Notes under the pieces: generated by a model
Databases searched by the model: none
Seen by the model: the letters and a program-made list of their open reading frames with translations, nothing else
Told to the model about the DNA's origin: nothing
Shown here: piece after piece, positions 34,817 through 43,969 of the stretch
How the letters are laid out: each line of letters opens with the position of its first letter
How positions within the stretch are numbered: the first letter of the stretch is position 1
Made by a program: the position numbers and the translations under genes
Origin: Melittangium boletus DSM 14713
GTDB lineage: Bacteria; Myxococcota; Myxococcia; Myxococcales; Myxococcaceae
Assembly: GCF_002305855.1 (NCBI RefSeq)
Contig: NZ_CP022163.1
Coordinates: 4,216,292 to 4,280,291, forward strand
DNA: 64,000 nucleotides
Direction of reading: 5' to 3'

Positions 34817-36721
34817 CTACAGCTCCACCTGCGAGCCCAGCTCCATCACCTCGCCGGCGGGCAGCCGGAAGTGCTCGGTGGTGGGGTGGGCGTTGCGCTG
34901 CATGAGGCCGAAGAGCCGTTTGACCCAGACGGGTGTCCCGCCGCCCGCGTGGATGCGCAGGGACACCCGCCCCACGTAGAAGGTGACGGGCTGGACCAGC
35001 GCGTCCAGGCCCCGCGCCTGGGCCTGCTCCAGCAGACTCGGCACGTCCGGGTGCTCCATGAAGCCGTAGCGCGCCGTCACCCGGAGGATGCCCAGGTCAT
35101 ACGGCTCCCAGGTCACCCGCTCGTGCGCGGGCACCGTGGGCACGGGCTCGATGCGCACGGTGAGCAGCAGCACGTGCTCGTGCAGCATCCGGTTGTGTTT
35201 CAGGTGGTGCAGGAGCACGAGCGGCGTGCCATGCACCGCGCCGCTCAGGAAGACGGCCGTGCCGCGCACCCGGGGCAGGGGACCGAGCGACAGCGACTCG
35301 ACGAGCTGGTTCAACGGCATGCTCCTCGAGGCGCCGTGCTCGCGGAGCAGCTCGAGCCCGTGCCGCCACACCTGCATCATCACGAAGGCGGCCGAGCCCA
35401 TGGCGAGCGGTAGCCAGCCCCCCTCGCGCAGCTTGAGCAGGTTGGCGCCCAGGAAGGACAGGTCCAACACGACGAAGCCGCCCACCACGAGCGCGAGCAC
35501 CCACCCGGACCAGTTCCAGCGCCGCCGCGCCACCGCCGCGAAGAGCACCGTGGTGATGGCCATGGTGCCCGACACCGCCAGCCCGTACGCCGAGGCGAGC
35601 CGGTCCGAGGACCGGAAGCTCAACACCACCGCGAGGCACGCCCCCATCAACGCCCAGTTCACCGTGGGCATGTAGATCTGCCCCTCGTGCTCGGGCGAGG
35701 TGTGGCGGATGGTCAGGCGCGGGCTGAAGCCGAGCTGCACGGCCTGGTGGGTGAGCGAGAACACCGCCGCGATGAGCGCCTGGCTCGCCACCACCGTGGC
35801 CAGCGTGGCCAGCGCCACCATGGGGTAGAGCGCCGGGCCGGGCAGGGAGCGGAAGAAGGGCGCGCTGGCGTCCTCGGGGTGGCGCAGCAGGAAGGCGCCC
35901 TGGGACAGGTAGCTGAGCAGCAGCGCGGGCAGGGCGAGCGCGAACCACGCGAGCCGGATGGGCTTGCGGCCGAAGTTGCCCATGTCCGCGTACAGGGCCT
36001 CGGCGCCGGTGAGGCACAGGATGACCGCGCCCAGGACCGGCACCCCCTGCCAGCCATGCTCCCAGAAGAAGCGCACCGCGTGCCAGGGATTGAACGCCGC
36101 GAGCACCTCGGGCGCGCGGGAGATGCCCCAGGCCCCGAGCAGCCCGATGCTCACGAACCACGACGCCACGATGGGCCCGAACACCACGCCCACCCGCCCC
36201 GTGCCCAGGGGCTGCACGAGGAAGAGCGCGAGGAGGATGGCCACGGTGATCGGCACCACGTAGGGTTCGAGCACGGGGGTGGCCACCTTCAATCCCTCCA
36301 CCGCCGAGAGCACGGAGATGGACGGGGTGATGACGCCATCTCCATACAAGAGCGCCGCGCCGAACAGTCCGAGCCCCACCAGCACCGGCGGGCCCCCGCG
36401 CTTGCCGCCCGGCTCGAGCATCGCCACCAGCGCGAGGATTCCACCCTCGCCCTGGTTGTCCAGGCGCATGAGCAGCGTGAGGTACTTGATGCACACCACG
36501 AGGATGAGCGACCAGATGAACAGCGACAGCACCCCCAGGAGGTTGTCCCGCGTCACCTGCACCGCGTGGGGGCCGTGGAAGCACTCCTGCAGCGCGTAGA
36601 GAGGGCTCGTGCCCAGGTCCCCGAACACCACGCCCATGGCGGCCAGGGTGAGGAGGGCGAGGTTCCTCGGCTCCTCTTGCTGACGGGACGCTTCACGCAC
36701 GGAGCCTCGCATCCGCGTCAC
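34817..36721 (-). CDS. kup: KUP-family potassium transporter
   Basis: A 634-aa transporter with about 12 membrane segments and a cytosolic C-terminal domain. The first segment carries G-V-V-F-G-D-L-G-T-S-P-L-Y-A-L, the family signature; others are G-D-G-V-I-T-P-S-I-S-V-L-S-A-V-E-G and Q-G-A-F-L. It imports K+ with protons, mainly under K+ limitation. GTG 36721 is chosen because GGAGG stands ten bases upstream; ATG 36712 has no site. Divergent from the XRE gene with 172 bp between. Confidence 0.93.
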   Translation of the reverse strand: MTRMRGSVREASRQQEEPRNLALLTLAAMGVVFGDLGTSPLYALQECFHGPHAVQVTRDNLLGVLSLFIWSLILVVCIKYLTLLMRLDNQGEGGILALVAMLEPGGKRGGPPVLVGLGLFGAALLYGDGVITPSISVLSAVEGLKVATPVLEPYVVPITVAILLALFLVQPLGTGRVGVVFGPIVASWFVSIGLLGAWGISRAPEVLAAFNPWHAVRFFWEHGWQGVPVLGAVILCLTGAEALYADMGNFGRKPIRLAWFALALPALLLSYLSQGAFLLRHPEDASAPFFRSLPGPALYPMVALATLATVVASQALIAAVFSLTHQAVQLGFSPRLTIRHTSPEHEGQIYMPTVNWALMGACLAVVLSFRSSDRLASAYGLAVSGTMAITTVLFAAVARRRWNWSGWVLALVVGGFVVLDLSFLGANLLKLREGGWLPLAMGSAAFVMMQVWRHGLELLREHGASRSMPLNQLVESLSLGPLPRVRGTAVFLSGAVHGTPLVLLHHLKHNRMLHEHVLLLTVRIEPVPTVPAHERVTWEPYDLGILRVTARYGFMEHPDVPSLLEQAQARGLDALVQPVTFYVGRVSLRIHAGGGTPVWVKRLFGLMQRNAHPTTEHFRLPAGEVMELGSQVEL

Positions 36722-36893
36722 GTTGTCTCGTCCTCCGTGCCGGTGCCAGACGCCGGGGCACGTCGGCTCCGCCGCGTGTTGTCCCGTGCACGCCCCGGAT
36801 CCGGTGCGTCGTCGGGGGGACGATTTTGAGCTTGCCGCCCGACCCCCTGAGTGGGCAGCATGTTCCTACTTTCCACGTCACCAGGAGGCGCCC

Positions 36894-37280
36894 ATGCACC
36901 TCGAACAGAAGCGATTCGCGACCCGCCTGGGCAGAGCCCTGCGCGAGGCGCGTGAGCGGGCCTCGTTGACTCAGGAGGAGGTCGCGGAGCGCGTCGGGCT
37001 CGCGGTCGAGATCCTCGGCCGGGTGGAACGCGGAAGCATGCTCCCGAGCGCGCCCACCCTCCGCGAGCTGTGCCGCGTGCTGCGAATGGACGCGGACGCC
37101 CTCCTGTGGCTCGACAGGGAAGGGGCGGCGCCCGTGTCCCCGCTGGATGACTTCCCGCAACTGCCGTGGTTGGTGGAGACGCTTCGCCGGATGGGCGTCA
37201 CGCGGCTCGGGATCATGAGCGATACGGCCAGCGCGGAGCTGCGCGACTTGGACTCACCGCTCGAGGAGCGCCTCGAGTGA
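36894..37280 (+). CDS. XRE-family helix-turn-helix regulator
   Basis: A 128-aa protein. HTH about residues 10-66 (L-T-Q-E-E-V-A-E-R-V-G-L-A, then E-R-G-S-M-L-P). The tail is acidic with a helix around V-E-T-L-R-R-M-G-V. ATG 36894 has an AGGAGG site; the open frame upstream lacks coding character. Similar in HTH wording to the product of 26768-27148. It ends one base from the convergent hydrolase gene. Confidence 0.8.
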   Translation: MHLEQKRFATRLGRALREARERASLTQEEVAERVGLAVEILGRVERGSMLPSAPTLRELCRVLRMDADALLWLDREGAAPVSPLDDFPQLPWLVETLRRMGVTRLGIMSDTASAELRDLDSPLEERLE

Positions 37281-37281
37281 T

Positions 37282-38058
37282 TCAGAGGGACGTCAGTCCC
37301 TCGGGAAGGGGCGCGCCGGTGCTCCAGGCGCGTACCAGGGCCGTGAACAGGTCCGGGGCCTGGAGGTTCCAGACGTGGCCCAGCGAGGGCACCTGGACGC
37401 CGCGTGCCCCGGTGAGGGTCGCCACCAGGGTGCGGGCCGCGCGCCGGGCGGGCAGGGTCTCCCGTTCGCCCACGGCCACGAGCGTGGGCACCGTGGCTCG
37501 CGTGGGCAGCCGCTGCGCCATCAGGGCCTGGGTGACGTGACGGAGGAAGGGCTCCTCGCAGCCGCGCACGAGGTCTTCCCGGACGATGTCCTGGTACTCG
37601 GGAGGAATGGCGAACTGACGCAGGGACAGCTCCGCCAGACGCTCCGGACCCAGGACCCGGGTGAGCGAGGCGCTCGCCAGCGAGATCATTCCCAGCACGC
37701 GGCCCAGGCGCGCGGACGTCCCGGTGACGAAGACGCTCCGCAGTCGTTCCGGCTCGGTGCGCAGCACCTCCAGGGCCACGGCGCCGCCCAGGGACAGTCC
37801 CACCACATGGGCGCGGCCCTCGGGCACCCGCTCGCGGATGAGCGTGGCCACCTGCCGGGCGGCCTCCTCCAGGGAGAAGGGCGGGGAGGCGGGGCTCTGG
37901 CCCTGCTCGGGCAGATCCGGCACGAGGCAATGACAATCCCCCAGGCGTTCCACCTGGGGCCGCCACATGCGGCCACTCAGCCCACCGGCATGAAGGAAGA
38001 CGAGAGGCGTGGCGCCTCGGGGACCGGATTCCCAGACAGGAGCTTGCACGCGGGGCAC
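37282..38058 (-). CDS. Alpha/beta-fold hydrolase
   Basis: A 258-aa hydrolase. Motifs: H-A-G-G oxyanion loop near residue 22, nucleophile serine in V-G-L-S-L-G-G (about residue 88), catalytic histidine in G-H-V-W-N near the end. The acid position reads V-G-E-R-E-T. GTG 38058 is taken as start because it lies ten bases after the upstream stop. Substrate unknown; lactonase/esterase-like. Last of a four-gene minus-strand group. Confidence 0.75.
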   Translation of the reverse strand: MPRVQAPVWESGPRGATPLVFLHAGGLSGRMWRPQVERLGDCHCLVPDLPEQGQSPASPPFSLEEAARQVATLIRERVPEGRAHVVGLSLGGAVALEVLRTEPERLRSVFVTGTSARLGRVLGMISLASASLTRVLGPERLAELSLRQFAIPPEYQDIVREDLVRGCEEPFLRHVTQALMAQRLPTRATVPTLVAVGERETLPARRAARTLVATLTGARGVQVPSLGHVWNLQAPDLFTALVRAWSTGAPLPEGLTSL

Positions 38059-38068
38059 CTTGCTTCTT

Positions 38069-38581
38069 CTAGGGGAAGTACGGGTATCGAGCCAGGATTC
38101 GCCCGTCTGGCGATACGGCATACAGCTCGAACCAATCGAGCGCGGTGACGGCACCGGGCGCCATGCGTCCACATTTGTCCACGCGGCGGTTGATGCGGAC
38201 GAAGTACAAGCCTTCCTCCTGGCCCACGATGACCTCCATGGCCTTGGCCGAGTATGCGCAGGTTCCCGCGTAGGCCTTGGGGACGCGCGTCAGTACGCGT
38301 TGCAGTGCCGCATGCGCGGCGAGAACCGCGGGCCCGTCCAAGGTCGCCAGGGGCCGCACGTCATCGGGCCAGCGAATGCCCTCTGCTACGATCGCGGGGG
38401 CCGCCGCGACGCCCGCGTCTTCGGGGGGGGTGCTGGGAAGGGGGAGGGGCACGAGGATGCCCGCGTCTTCGAGTGGGGCGTTGAGGGCGGGTGCTGTCAC
38501 GACGCCCGTGTCTCCGGCTGAAGGGACTCCTCCTTCCATCAGGAGGGCGACGACCAGAAGGGCGGGATATGGCCTCGACAT
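38069..38581 (-). CDS. Small exported protein of unknown function
   Basis: A 170-aa protein from ATG 38581 (TTGGAG upstream). N-terminal hydrophobic signal about residues 5-20, a proline/alanine/aspartate-rich linker with two near-repeats (P-L-E-D-A-G-I / P-P-E-D-A-G-V), then a compact domain with two cysteines (G-T-C-A-Y and D-K-C-G) that may form a disulphide. Between the JAMM-like lipoprotein gene (26 bp) and the hydrolase gene (10 bp). Confidence 0.6.
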   Translation of the reverse strand: MSRPYPALLVVALLMEGGVPSAGDTGVVTAPALNAPLEDAGILVPLPLPSTPPEDAGVAAAPAIVAEGIRWPDDVRPLATLDGPAVLAAHAALQRVLTRVPKAYAGTCAYSAKAMEVIVGQEEGLYFVRINRRVDKCGRMAPGAVTALDWFELYAVSPDGRILARYPYFP

Positions 38582-38607
38582 GGGCAACTCCAAGGAACCA
38601 CGGTCTT

Positions 38608-39390
38608 TTACCAGTCCAAGGCGGGAGAGCAATGCGGCGAGAGGGCCCTGGGACTCAGCATGGAGGCGGAGCGAGGCTGACAGGTTGCTTGGAAATCCCA
38701 GATTCTACTGGCTTCGTTCCATCTGAATACTTTGCCCTCGGGGTCCCACCTGTAGAAGCGAGGTCTGTCGGGTTGACCCGTGGCGAGCCAGTGCCAGGCA
38801 GGGAGCAGTTCACCGCGAACGTCGCGAAGGAGCTTTCCGCTGGGACTCGCTCCGTAGGCAACCATCACCCACAGGCCTTCTCCTGCCTTCACCTTGGGAA
38901 AAACACTCAGGTCAGGACTGCTCATGTTTGTCCCGCACGGGTGGTTGTGCGCGAAGCCCAGAATGGGAAGGTCTCGTCCGAAGTCCTCGTCGTCGACCCC
39001 ACCGAACGGCGGCTGGCAGGAATTGTGTTCTCCTGTCAGATTCCGGATGGGCCAGGAGACGCGCCAGTCCTCGGGGGTTCTGTAAAGTGCGATACAATAC
39101 TCAGCCGCATCTGGGCGGGGATGGCCTGTATTTGGATCACAGGCATCCGTGGCACCTGGTAGAGCCATCAACGCCTTGAGCGCGGGAATCACCAGGTCAT
39201 CTGGGACACTGGCCGAGTCGGAGAGAACGACGAGAACGCTCTCTGTCTTCCATGGGCCGGGCGCAATCGCCAAGTCCGGGTCGTCTTCCAGTTTAGGTAA
39301 TTCGGTATGTAAATAGTAGGGCTTGCGGCCCACGCATGCCAGGGCGAGCATGAGCATGGGGACGAGCAGATTTCGCATGTGTTGCTTCAT
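38608..39390 (-). CDS. Lipoprotein with JAMM/MPN-type metalloprotease motif
   Basis: A 260-aa protein with lipobox L-A-L-A-C (C19). Residues 148-160 read H-x-H-P followed by S157 and D160, closely like the JAMM zinc motif H-x-H-P...S-x-x-D of RadC/MPN proteases but one residue shorter between P and S. A glutamate upstream (several candidates) would be the base. JAMM proteins usually cleave isopeptide bonds in the cytosol; a periplasmic, lipid-anchored form is unusual. It overlaps the GT-C gene by ATGA. Base composition is lower in GC than its neighbours. Confidence 0.6.
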   Translation of the reverse strand: MKQHMRNLLVPMLMLALACVGRKPYYLHTELPKLEDDPDLAIAPGPWKTESVLVVLSDSASVPDDLVIPALKALMALPGATDACDPNTGHPRPDAAEYCIALYRTPEDWRVSWPIRNLTGEHNSCQPPFGGVDDEDFGRDLPILGFAHNHPCGTNMSSPDLSVFPKVKAGEGLWVMVAYGASPSGKLLRDVRGELLPAWHWLATGQPDRPRFYRWDPEGKVFRWNEASRIWDFQATCQPRSASMLSPRALSPHCSPALDW

Positions 39391-41198
39391 CCGGCGTTGG
39401 ATCCACTTCGTGAGAGGGAGACGGATTGGCCCTCGGGAGGCGGGGTGAAGCGGCGCGGTCCTCCGTCGCGCCAGTGCAGCATCACGAGCGAGGGATCCTC
39501 CAACGGGACGTCGAAGGTGAAGCCAAGCCGGGTGGGTCCCTGCGTGTCCGCCTCCAGCACCCTGGCCGTCAGGCCTGGCAACTCCACCCGCGCTCCCTCG
39601 CGAAGCGCATGCTCCCGGTCCCGGAAGATCGATTCGAACTCACTGGTGAAGAAGCGGCCCTCGGTGAGGGTGAGCTCCAGGGCGTTGGGTCCCGTGCGCG
39701 TGAGCACGTGGGGATGAGGTGACAGGCTCAACGTCCACCACGCCTCGGGCCTGGGCATGCCGCGCTCGGCCATCATCACGGGCAGGTACATGCCGAGCGT
39801 CGACACCGGCAACGCGAGTACCACCACCCGCTGCTGGGGCAGTCGCTGGAAGTCCAACGCGCCCTCCAGTGTCTGGGCGGCTTCCTCGGACTGGGCACTC
39901 ATCGAGTGCAAGCCACTGCCCATCACGGGCCAGAGCAGGGGCGCGAGGACGAGATGCGCGAGGCCGAGGCTGCCCGCGCCCAGCGTCAGGCCTCGGGGTC
40001 TCCCGCCTCGCGCTCGCGAGCGCCAGGCCCCCACGAGCACCGCCGCCACCGCCACGCTGCCTCCCAGCCCCGGGATGAGCAGCAGGCGATTGGAGGGAAA
40101 GGTCGCCGCCACGGGCACCAGCGACAGCGCCGCGCCCAGCATGAGCCAGCGGCAGTGCCGGCGTTCCTCGGGGCTCAGTTCCGGCCACGCGGCGCGCAGG
40201 CTCCCCCCGAGCACGCCCAGCGCGAGGACTCCCAGGCCCACCAGCGCGGGGCGGAGGCGTGCGTCGAGCGCCCACAGGTCCGTGGGGATCTCCAGGACGA
40301 GTCCTCCCACCATCGCCGGGATGCGTGCGAGCGCGGCCCCGAGGAATCGAACCGGCTCGCCCACCGGATCCATGTAGGAGCCGGAGCCCCACGCCCCGTA
40401 GCCGCCCAGTTTGTAGCCCACGAGGTAGACGCCTCCGAGCAGTGCCACGGGAGCGAGGGCCCGGAGCCGCTCCCTCGCTCCACCCGGGGCGCCCACCGCT
40501 TCATAGGCGAGCACGTACGCGAACACGCCCAGCGCGCTCTCTCCGCCCAGCAGCCCCAGTCCGAGTCCCGCGAGGGCCAGGAGCCGGGCGCCCCCGCGCC
40601 GGGCCTCGCGCCCTTCCAGGTGCAGCCAGAGCCCCACCAGCGCGGGCAATGCCGCCACCAGGGCGTTGCGGTTGGCGATCCACCCCACGGTCAGCGTGTG
40701 TCCGCCGTCGATGGCGAAGAGCCCCAGGGCGAGCGCGCCCACGGAGCCCGGCAGGACTCGCCGCAGCACGGCGCCCATCGCGGCCACCACGCCCAGGTAC
40801 CAGACGAGCGAGTGCAGATGCCACGCCAGGGCATTTCGCCCGAAGAGCCGGTCATCCATCACCGCGAGCGCGGTCGACAAGGGGCGCCAGAAGGCGAGCT
40901 TGAGTTCGGGCAACGTCCACCAGGGATAGGGCCCTCGCTCCACCCATCGCCGCATCTCCGTGGGGTCTCCCAGGGCGAAGGAGAAGAGATCGAGACGCGA
41001 GCCGGGCGCCTCACCGCCCTGTAGCCGGATGAGGTGGATGTAGTCGTCGTACAGGAAGCCCATGCCGAGCGTGGGCACGGCGAGCACGATCGCGGCCATG
41101 AGCGACAGGCCCAGGATGCGCGGGAAAGTGAGCCACTGACTCCAGAGCGCGGCTCGATCGCGACGTAGCGGCTCGTTGACGGGATGCGGCGGTTTCAT
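39387..41198 (-). CDS. GT-C-like multi-pass membrane glycosyltransferase
   Basis: A 603-aa protein with about ten to twelve membrane segments. After the first segment comes L-Y-D-D-Y (D51-D52), the acidic pair that GT-C enzymes (PMT/ArnT types) use in the first periplasmic loop. The C-terminal about 150 residues form a soluble, probably periplasmic beta domain. Such enzymes move a sugar from a polyprenyl carrier to protein or lipid. It heads the minus-strand operon 41198-37282 and diverges from the toxin gene at 41341. Confidence 0.65.
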   Translation of the reverse strand: MKPPHPVNEPLRRDRAALWSQWLTFPRILGLSLMAAIVLAVPTLGMGFLYDDYIHLIRLQGGEAPGSRLDLFSFALGDPTEMRRWVERGPYPWWTLPELKLAFWRPLSTALAVMDDRLFGRNALAWHLHSLVWYLGVVAAMGAVLRRVLPGSVGALALGLFAIDGGHTLTVGWIANRNALVAALPALVGLWLHLEGREARRGGARLLALAGLGLGLLGGESALGVFAYVLAYEAVGAPGGARERLRALAPVALLGGVYLVGYKLGGYGAWGSGSYMDPVGEPVRFLGAALARIPAMVGGLVLEIPTDLWALDARLRPALVGLGVLALGVLGGSLRAAWPELSPEERRHCRWLMLGAALSLVPVAATFPSNRLLLIPGLGGSVAVAAVLVGAWRSRARGGRPRGLTLGAGSLGLAHLVLAPLLWPVMGSGLHSMSAQSEEAAQTLEGALDFQRLPQQRVVVLALPVSTLGMYLPVMMAERGMPRPEAWWTLSLSPHPHVLTRTGPNALELTLTEGRFFTSEFESIFRDREHALREGARVELPGLTARVLEADTQGPTRLGFTFDVPLEDPSLVMLHWRDGGPRRFTPPPEGQSVSLSRSGSNAG

Positions 41199-41340
41199 AG
41201 GCGCCAGTGACTCCGTGTCGAGGCCTCGCTTGCTCTACCTGTGGCAATCCATGACGGGTTTGTCCTCCCGTCATGATGACACTTCGCGATATCTGGAGAA
41301 ATACGGATTCCGGGCCATGTGGCCTGGGGGGAGGTGCACC

Positions 41341-42831
41341 GTGTCCACTCATCTCATGGGCCCGCGCCCGGCCCGTGTGTTGCCGTGCCCCGGCTGGAGT
41401 GGGTTCTTGCTGTTGCTGTTTCTCCAAGCCGCCTGCGTCGCCATCGACGCACGGCCTCCCGACGTTGGTGGTCAGGCCGTGTCCAGTTCGGTTCACCTCG
41501 CTTCGCCCTCCAGGTTCGGGGCGGTTCAGGTGAGCAGGTTCGAACTCAATGAGGCCCTGGCCTCTCTGGTGTTGCATCTGCCCCTACGGGTGGCGGCCTC
41601 CTTCCCGCCACTCTATCTCCACCGGATGTTGGCGCAGGCTTCCACTCCCCTCATGGGCGAGGAGTGGCGTACTCCTTTGTCGCGGTCTTATGGGCGTTTC
41701 TGCGAGCGGAGCGGCACTCCGGGCGACTGTCTTGGGCTGTTCGATGATGGGCCCGGTCTGGACGGCGAGGACAAGCGAGATCTCGCCCTGGCCCTCTCCG
41801 TGACTACAGCGCTGGATTCCCTGGATGGGGAACTGCGCTCCATGTTCTCCACGACGCAGCTCTACACGATGGTGGGCGTCACTCTCGCGGCCTACATGGC
41901 GCTGCTCGTGGCCCCCGAGCCCGTTTCTAAAGGCGTGGCCGCGGCACTGGCCCTTCTCATGTGGGGCTACCTGGGCTGGGAACTCTTCGACCTGGTTCAA
42001 GCCTATTTCCGGTTGTGGGAGGAGGCGGCGGAGGCCGCCACGTTCGCGGAACTGCGCGAGGCGGGAGACCGTTTCGGCGAGGTCATCGGGCCCAATAGCG
42101 TGCGCATCCTGCTCATGTTGGGCACGGCGGCGGTGGGGGAGACGGCGGCGCTCGTGTCCAAAGCGCCGAAGCTGCCGGGATTCGCGAAAGCCACCGAGGC
42201 GCTCAAGTCCCATGCCGGCATCAATGATGTGCGCTCGGCTCTTCTGCACGCGGACAAGGTGAAGGTCGCGGTGAGCGAGGGAACCTTCAGCGTCGTCTTG
42301 CCCGCCAATGTCCTGAGCATGGCCTCGAGGGACGTGCGCGGAGGAAGCGTCAGGGGCAATACATCGGTGGATGCCGTGGGTCACACCAGACCCTCGATGC
42401 GCCCTGATCCTCATGCGAAGCCGGATGGACAGAGCGCCACTCCTTTTCCCAAGGATGATGAGGCGACCAGGCGGTCGTTGATGCGGGAGAATGAATCCGC
42501 GAACCTGCTCGCGCAGGCTGGCTACCGTGTCGAGCAGAGGCCTTTCGTTCCAGGTGCTTCCCGCAGGCCTGATTACCGGATCGAGGGGCAGATCTTCGAT
42601 AACTACGCTCCCAGCACGAGCAATCCGCGCAGTATCTGGACCGTGCTCAATGATTCGAAGGTCAATCCGGTCGGCAAACCGAGGCAGGCGGACAGGATCG
42701 TCCTGAACTTGAGAGACAGTGGCGTGGACCTCGCCGCGTTGAAGAAACAATTCACGGACTGGGTGATGCCGAACTTGAAGGAGGTCCTGGTCATCACCCA
42801 AGAGGGGCGGCTCGTCCCCTTTTGGCCGTGA
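41341..42831 (+). CDS. Sit-type lipoprotein polymorphic toxin with CdiA-type tRNase C-terminus
   Basis: A 496-aa protein from GTG 41341, which has GGGGGAGG at good spacing. Signal peptide ends in a lipobox L-Q-A-A-C with C32. Residues about 55-310 are the same delivery module as in the toxin at 22625-23944 (R-F-G-A-V; P-E-P-V-S-K-G-V-A; G-P-N-S-V-R-I-L). Residues about 382-496 differ and resemble the CdiA C-terminal tRNase domain (R-E-N-E-S-A, then P-D-Y-R-I-E-G, I-F-D-N-Y). This is module swapping in a polymorphic toxin. Delivery by outer-membrane exchange as for Myxococcus SitA is inferred from the lipoprotein architecture. Immunity gene follows 16 bp later. Confidence 0.78.
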   Translation: MSTHLMGPRPARVLPCPGWSGFLLLLFLQAACVAIDARPPDVGGQAVSSSVHLASPSRFGAVQVSRFELNEALASLVLHLPLRVAASFPPLYLHRMLAQASTPLMGEEWRTPLSRSYGRFCERSGTPGDCLGLFDDGPGLDGEDKRDLALALSVTTALDSLDGELRSMFSTTQLYTMVGVTLAAYMALLVAPEPVSKGVAAALALLMWGYLGWELFDLVQAYFRLWEEAAEAATFAELREAGDRFGEVIGPNSVRILLMLGTAAVGETAALVSKAPKLPGFAKATEALKSHAGINDVRSALLHADKVKVAVSEGTFSVVLPANVLSMASRDVRGGSVRGNTSVDAVGHTRPSMRPDPHAKPDGQSATPFPKDDEATRRSLMRENESANLLAQAGYRVEQRPFVPGASRRPDYRIEGQIFDNYAPSTSNPRSIWTVLNDSKVNPVGKPRQADRIVLNLRDSGVDLAALKKQFTDWVMPNLKEVLVITQEGRLVPFWP

Positions 42832-42847
42832 CGGATGGGGAGTCGCC

Positions 42848-43312
42848 ATGTCGCTGGACTATGATTTCAGTATCGCGACCCCGTTGTCGCCTCAGCGGGT
42901 TCTGCGTATCGCGCTCCTGGAACTGGGCCTGATGCCCAATACCGATCGCACGGCGGAGGGGGTCTTCAAGGAGAGCACCGGTCCTGGCTTTCTCGTCAGC
43001 GCCGGCCCGATGGGTACGCCGAGCAGGCGCATGCTCGAGGAGGCGCTGCATGTTTCTCCCGATGTCGACCTGCGTTTCTGGCTCGATGCGCTTGGGGATC
43101 GACACTCGGCCCAAACGTCGATGCTTCGAGGCATTCTCGCCGCTCTCGGTCAGATACCAGGCGACGCCGTCCTCACGTTCTCGGGAGAAAAGGTCCTGCT
43201 TCTGCGTCGAGGTGGGCGGATGTACCTGGAGGCGGAGACCGGTGTCTGGACGCCAGATCGTCTGCGACTGGTGCAACAGCCCTACGAAATGAAGAACTTC
43301 CCCGTTCTCTGA
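42848..43312 (+). CDS. SitI3-like immunity protein
   Basis: A 154-aa cytosolic protein with GGGGAG before ATG 42848, 16 bp after the toxin stop. The sequence pattern (M-S-L-D-Y-D-F at the start, a G-x-G-F-L-V-S strand, W-L-D-A-L, G-D-A-V-L-T-F-S-G-E) resembles SitI3-family immunity proteins of myxobacteria. Its expected job is to bind and block the tRNase domain of the upstream toxin. Confidence 0.65.
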   Translation: MSLDYDFSIATPLSPQRVLRIALLELGLMPNTDRTAEGVFKESTGPGFLVSAGPMGTPSRRMLEEALHVSPDVDLRFWLDALGDRHSAQTSMLRGILAALGQIPGDAVLTFSGEKVLLLRRGGRMYLEAETGVWTPDRLRLVQQPYEMKNFPVL

Positions 43313-43321
43313 GTTCCCGTC

Positions 43322-43357
43322 GGAGTTCCAGGCGCGCCGCGTCATGAACGGAACTCC
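43322..43357 (+). terminator. Inverted repeat after the immunity gene
   Basis: GGAGTTCC and GGAACTCC separated by 20 bases, ten bases after the immunity stop. No T run; could be a weak terminator. The rest of 43313-43576 holds no gene I can support. Confidence 0.3.
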
Positions 43358-43576
43358 TCCGCGCCCGGGTGGAGCGTGGAAATCCGCCAGGGCACCCTGG
43401 CACCTTGCCACGCCTGGCCGCGCACGAGGGCCCTCTCCCAGGCGGAGCACGTGGGGCATGTCCCTTGCTGGAGAAACCCGCCGAGGAGACTCCACCGTCA
43501 TGTGCCCCGCCTCGACGTTTCGCGTCATGACCCCGCCGGGTGCCGACACTGCTCCGGCCCGGGGCGGGAGGTGAGC

Positions 43577-43969
43577 GTGCGAGGAGCGCTCCCCCGAGAG
43601 GCGAGGCTGCACGGCGCGGATGAGTCGTTGCGCTCCCTCTTGAGCGACGTGCTGGGCGACATGGGCATCCGCCTGGCGCCGGACGTGGGGGGGGAGCGGC
43701 CGGACGTGGTGCTGGCGCTGGTGGAACGCGAGGACAGCGTGCCCCGCGTGCTCCGGGCGGTGGAAGAGAGCTCGGGCCCGGCGCCCGTGCTCGTGCTCCT
43801 TCCCTTCGAGGACGAGCGACTGCGGTGTCTGGCGATGCGCCTGGGCGCCCAGGGCTGCTACGCGCTGGGCACGCCCCTGGAATCGCTCAAGCGGCTGTTG
43901 CGCGACATGAGCCAGTCAGAAGCCCCGGGACACTGGGGTGAGCCGGGGAGGCACGATGAGGGAGCTTGA
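43577..43969 (+). CDS. Receiver-like protein lacking the phospho-aspartate
   Basis: A 130-aa protein. GTG 43577 follows GGGAGGTGA; GTG 43571 is possible. The fold pattern is that of a response-regulator receiver (P-D-V-V-L-A-L strand 3, V-L-V-L-L-P-F strand 4, L-G-A-Q-G-C-Y-A-L strand 5), but where the phosphorylated aspartate should follow strand 3 the sequence reads V-E-R-E-D. It may be a pseudo-receiver. It overlaps the next gene by 14 bases. Confidence 0.6.
   Translation: MRGALPREARLHGADESLRSLLSDVLGDMGIRLAPDVGGERPDVVLALVEREDSVPRVLRAVEESSGPAPVLVLLPFEDERLRCLAMRLGAQGCYALGTPLESLKRLLRDMSQSEAPGHWGEPGRHDEGA

Noticed and set aside
43401..43415. TGGCACCTTGC as a sigma-54 promoter
   Set aside because: The spacing between GG and GC is 6 bases rather than 10.
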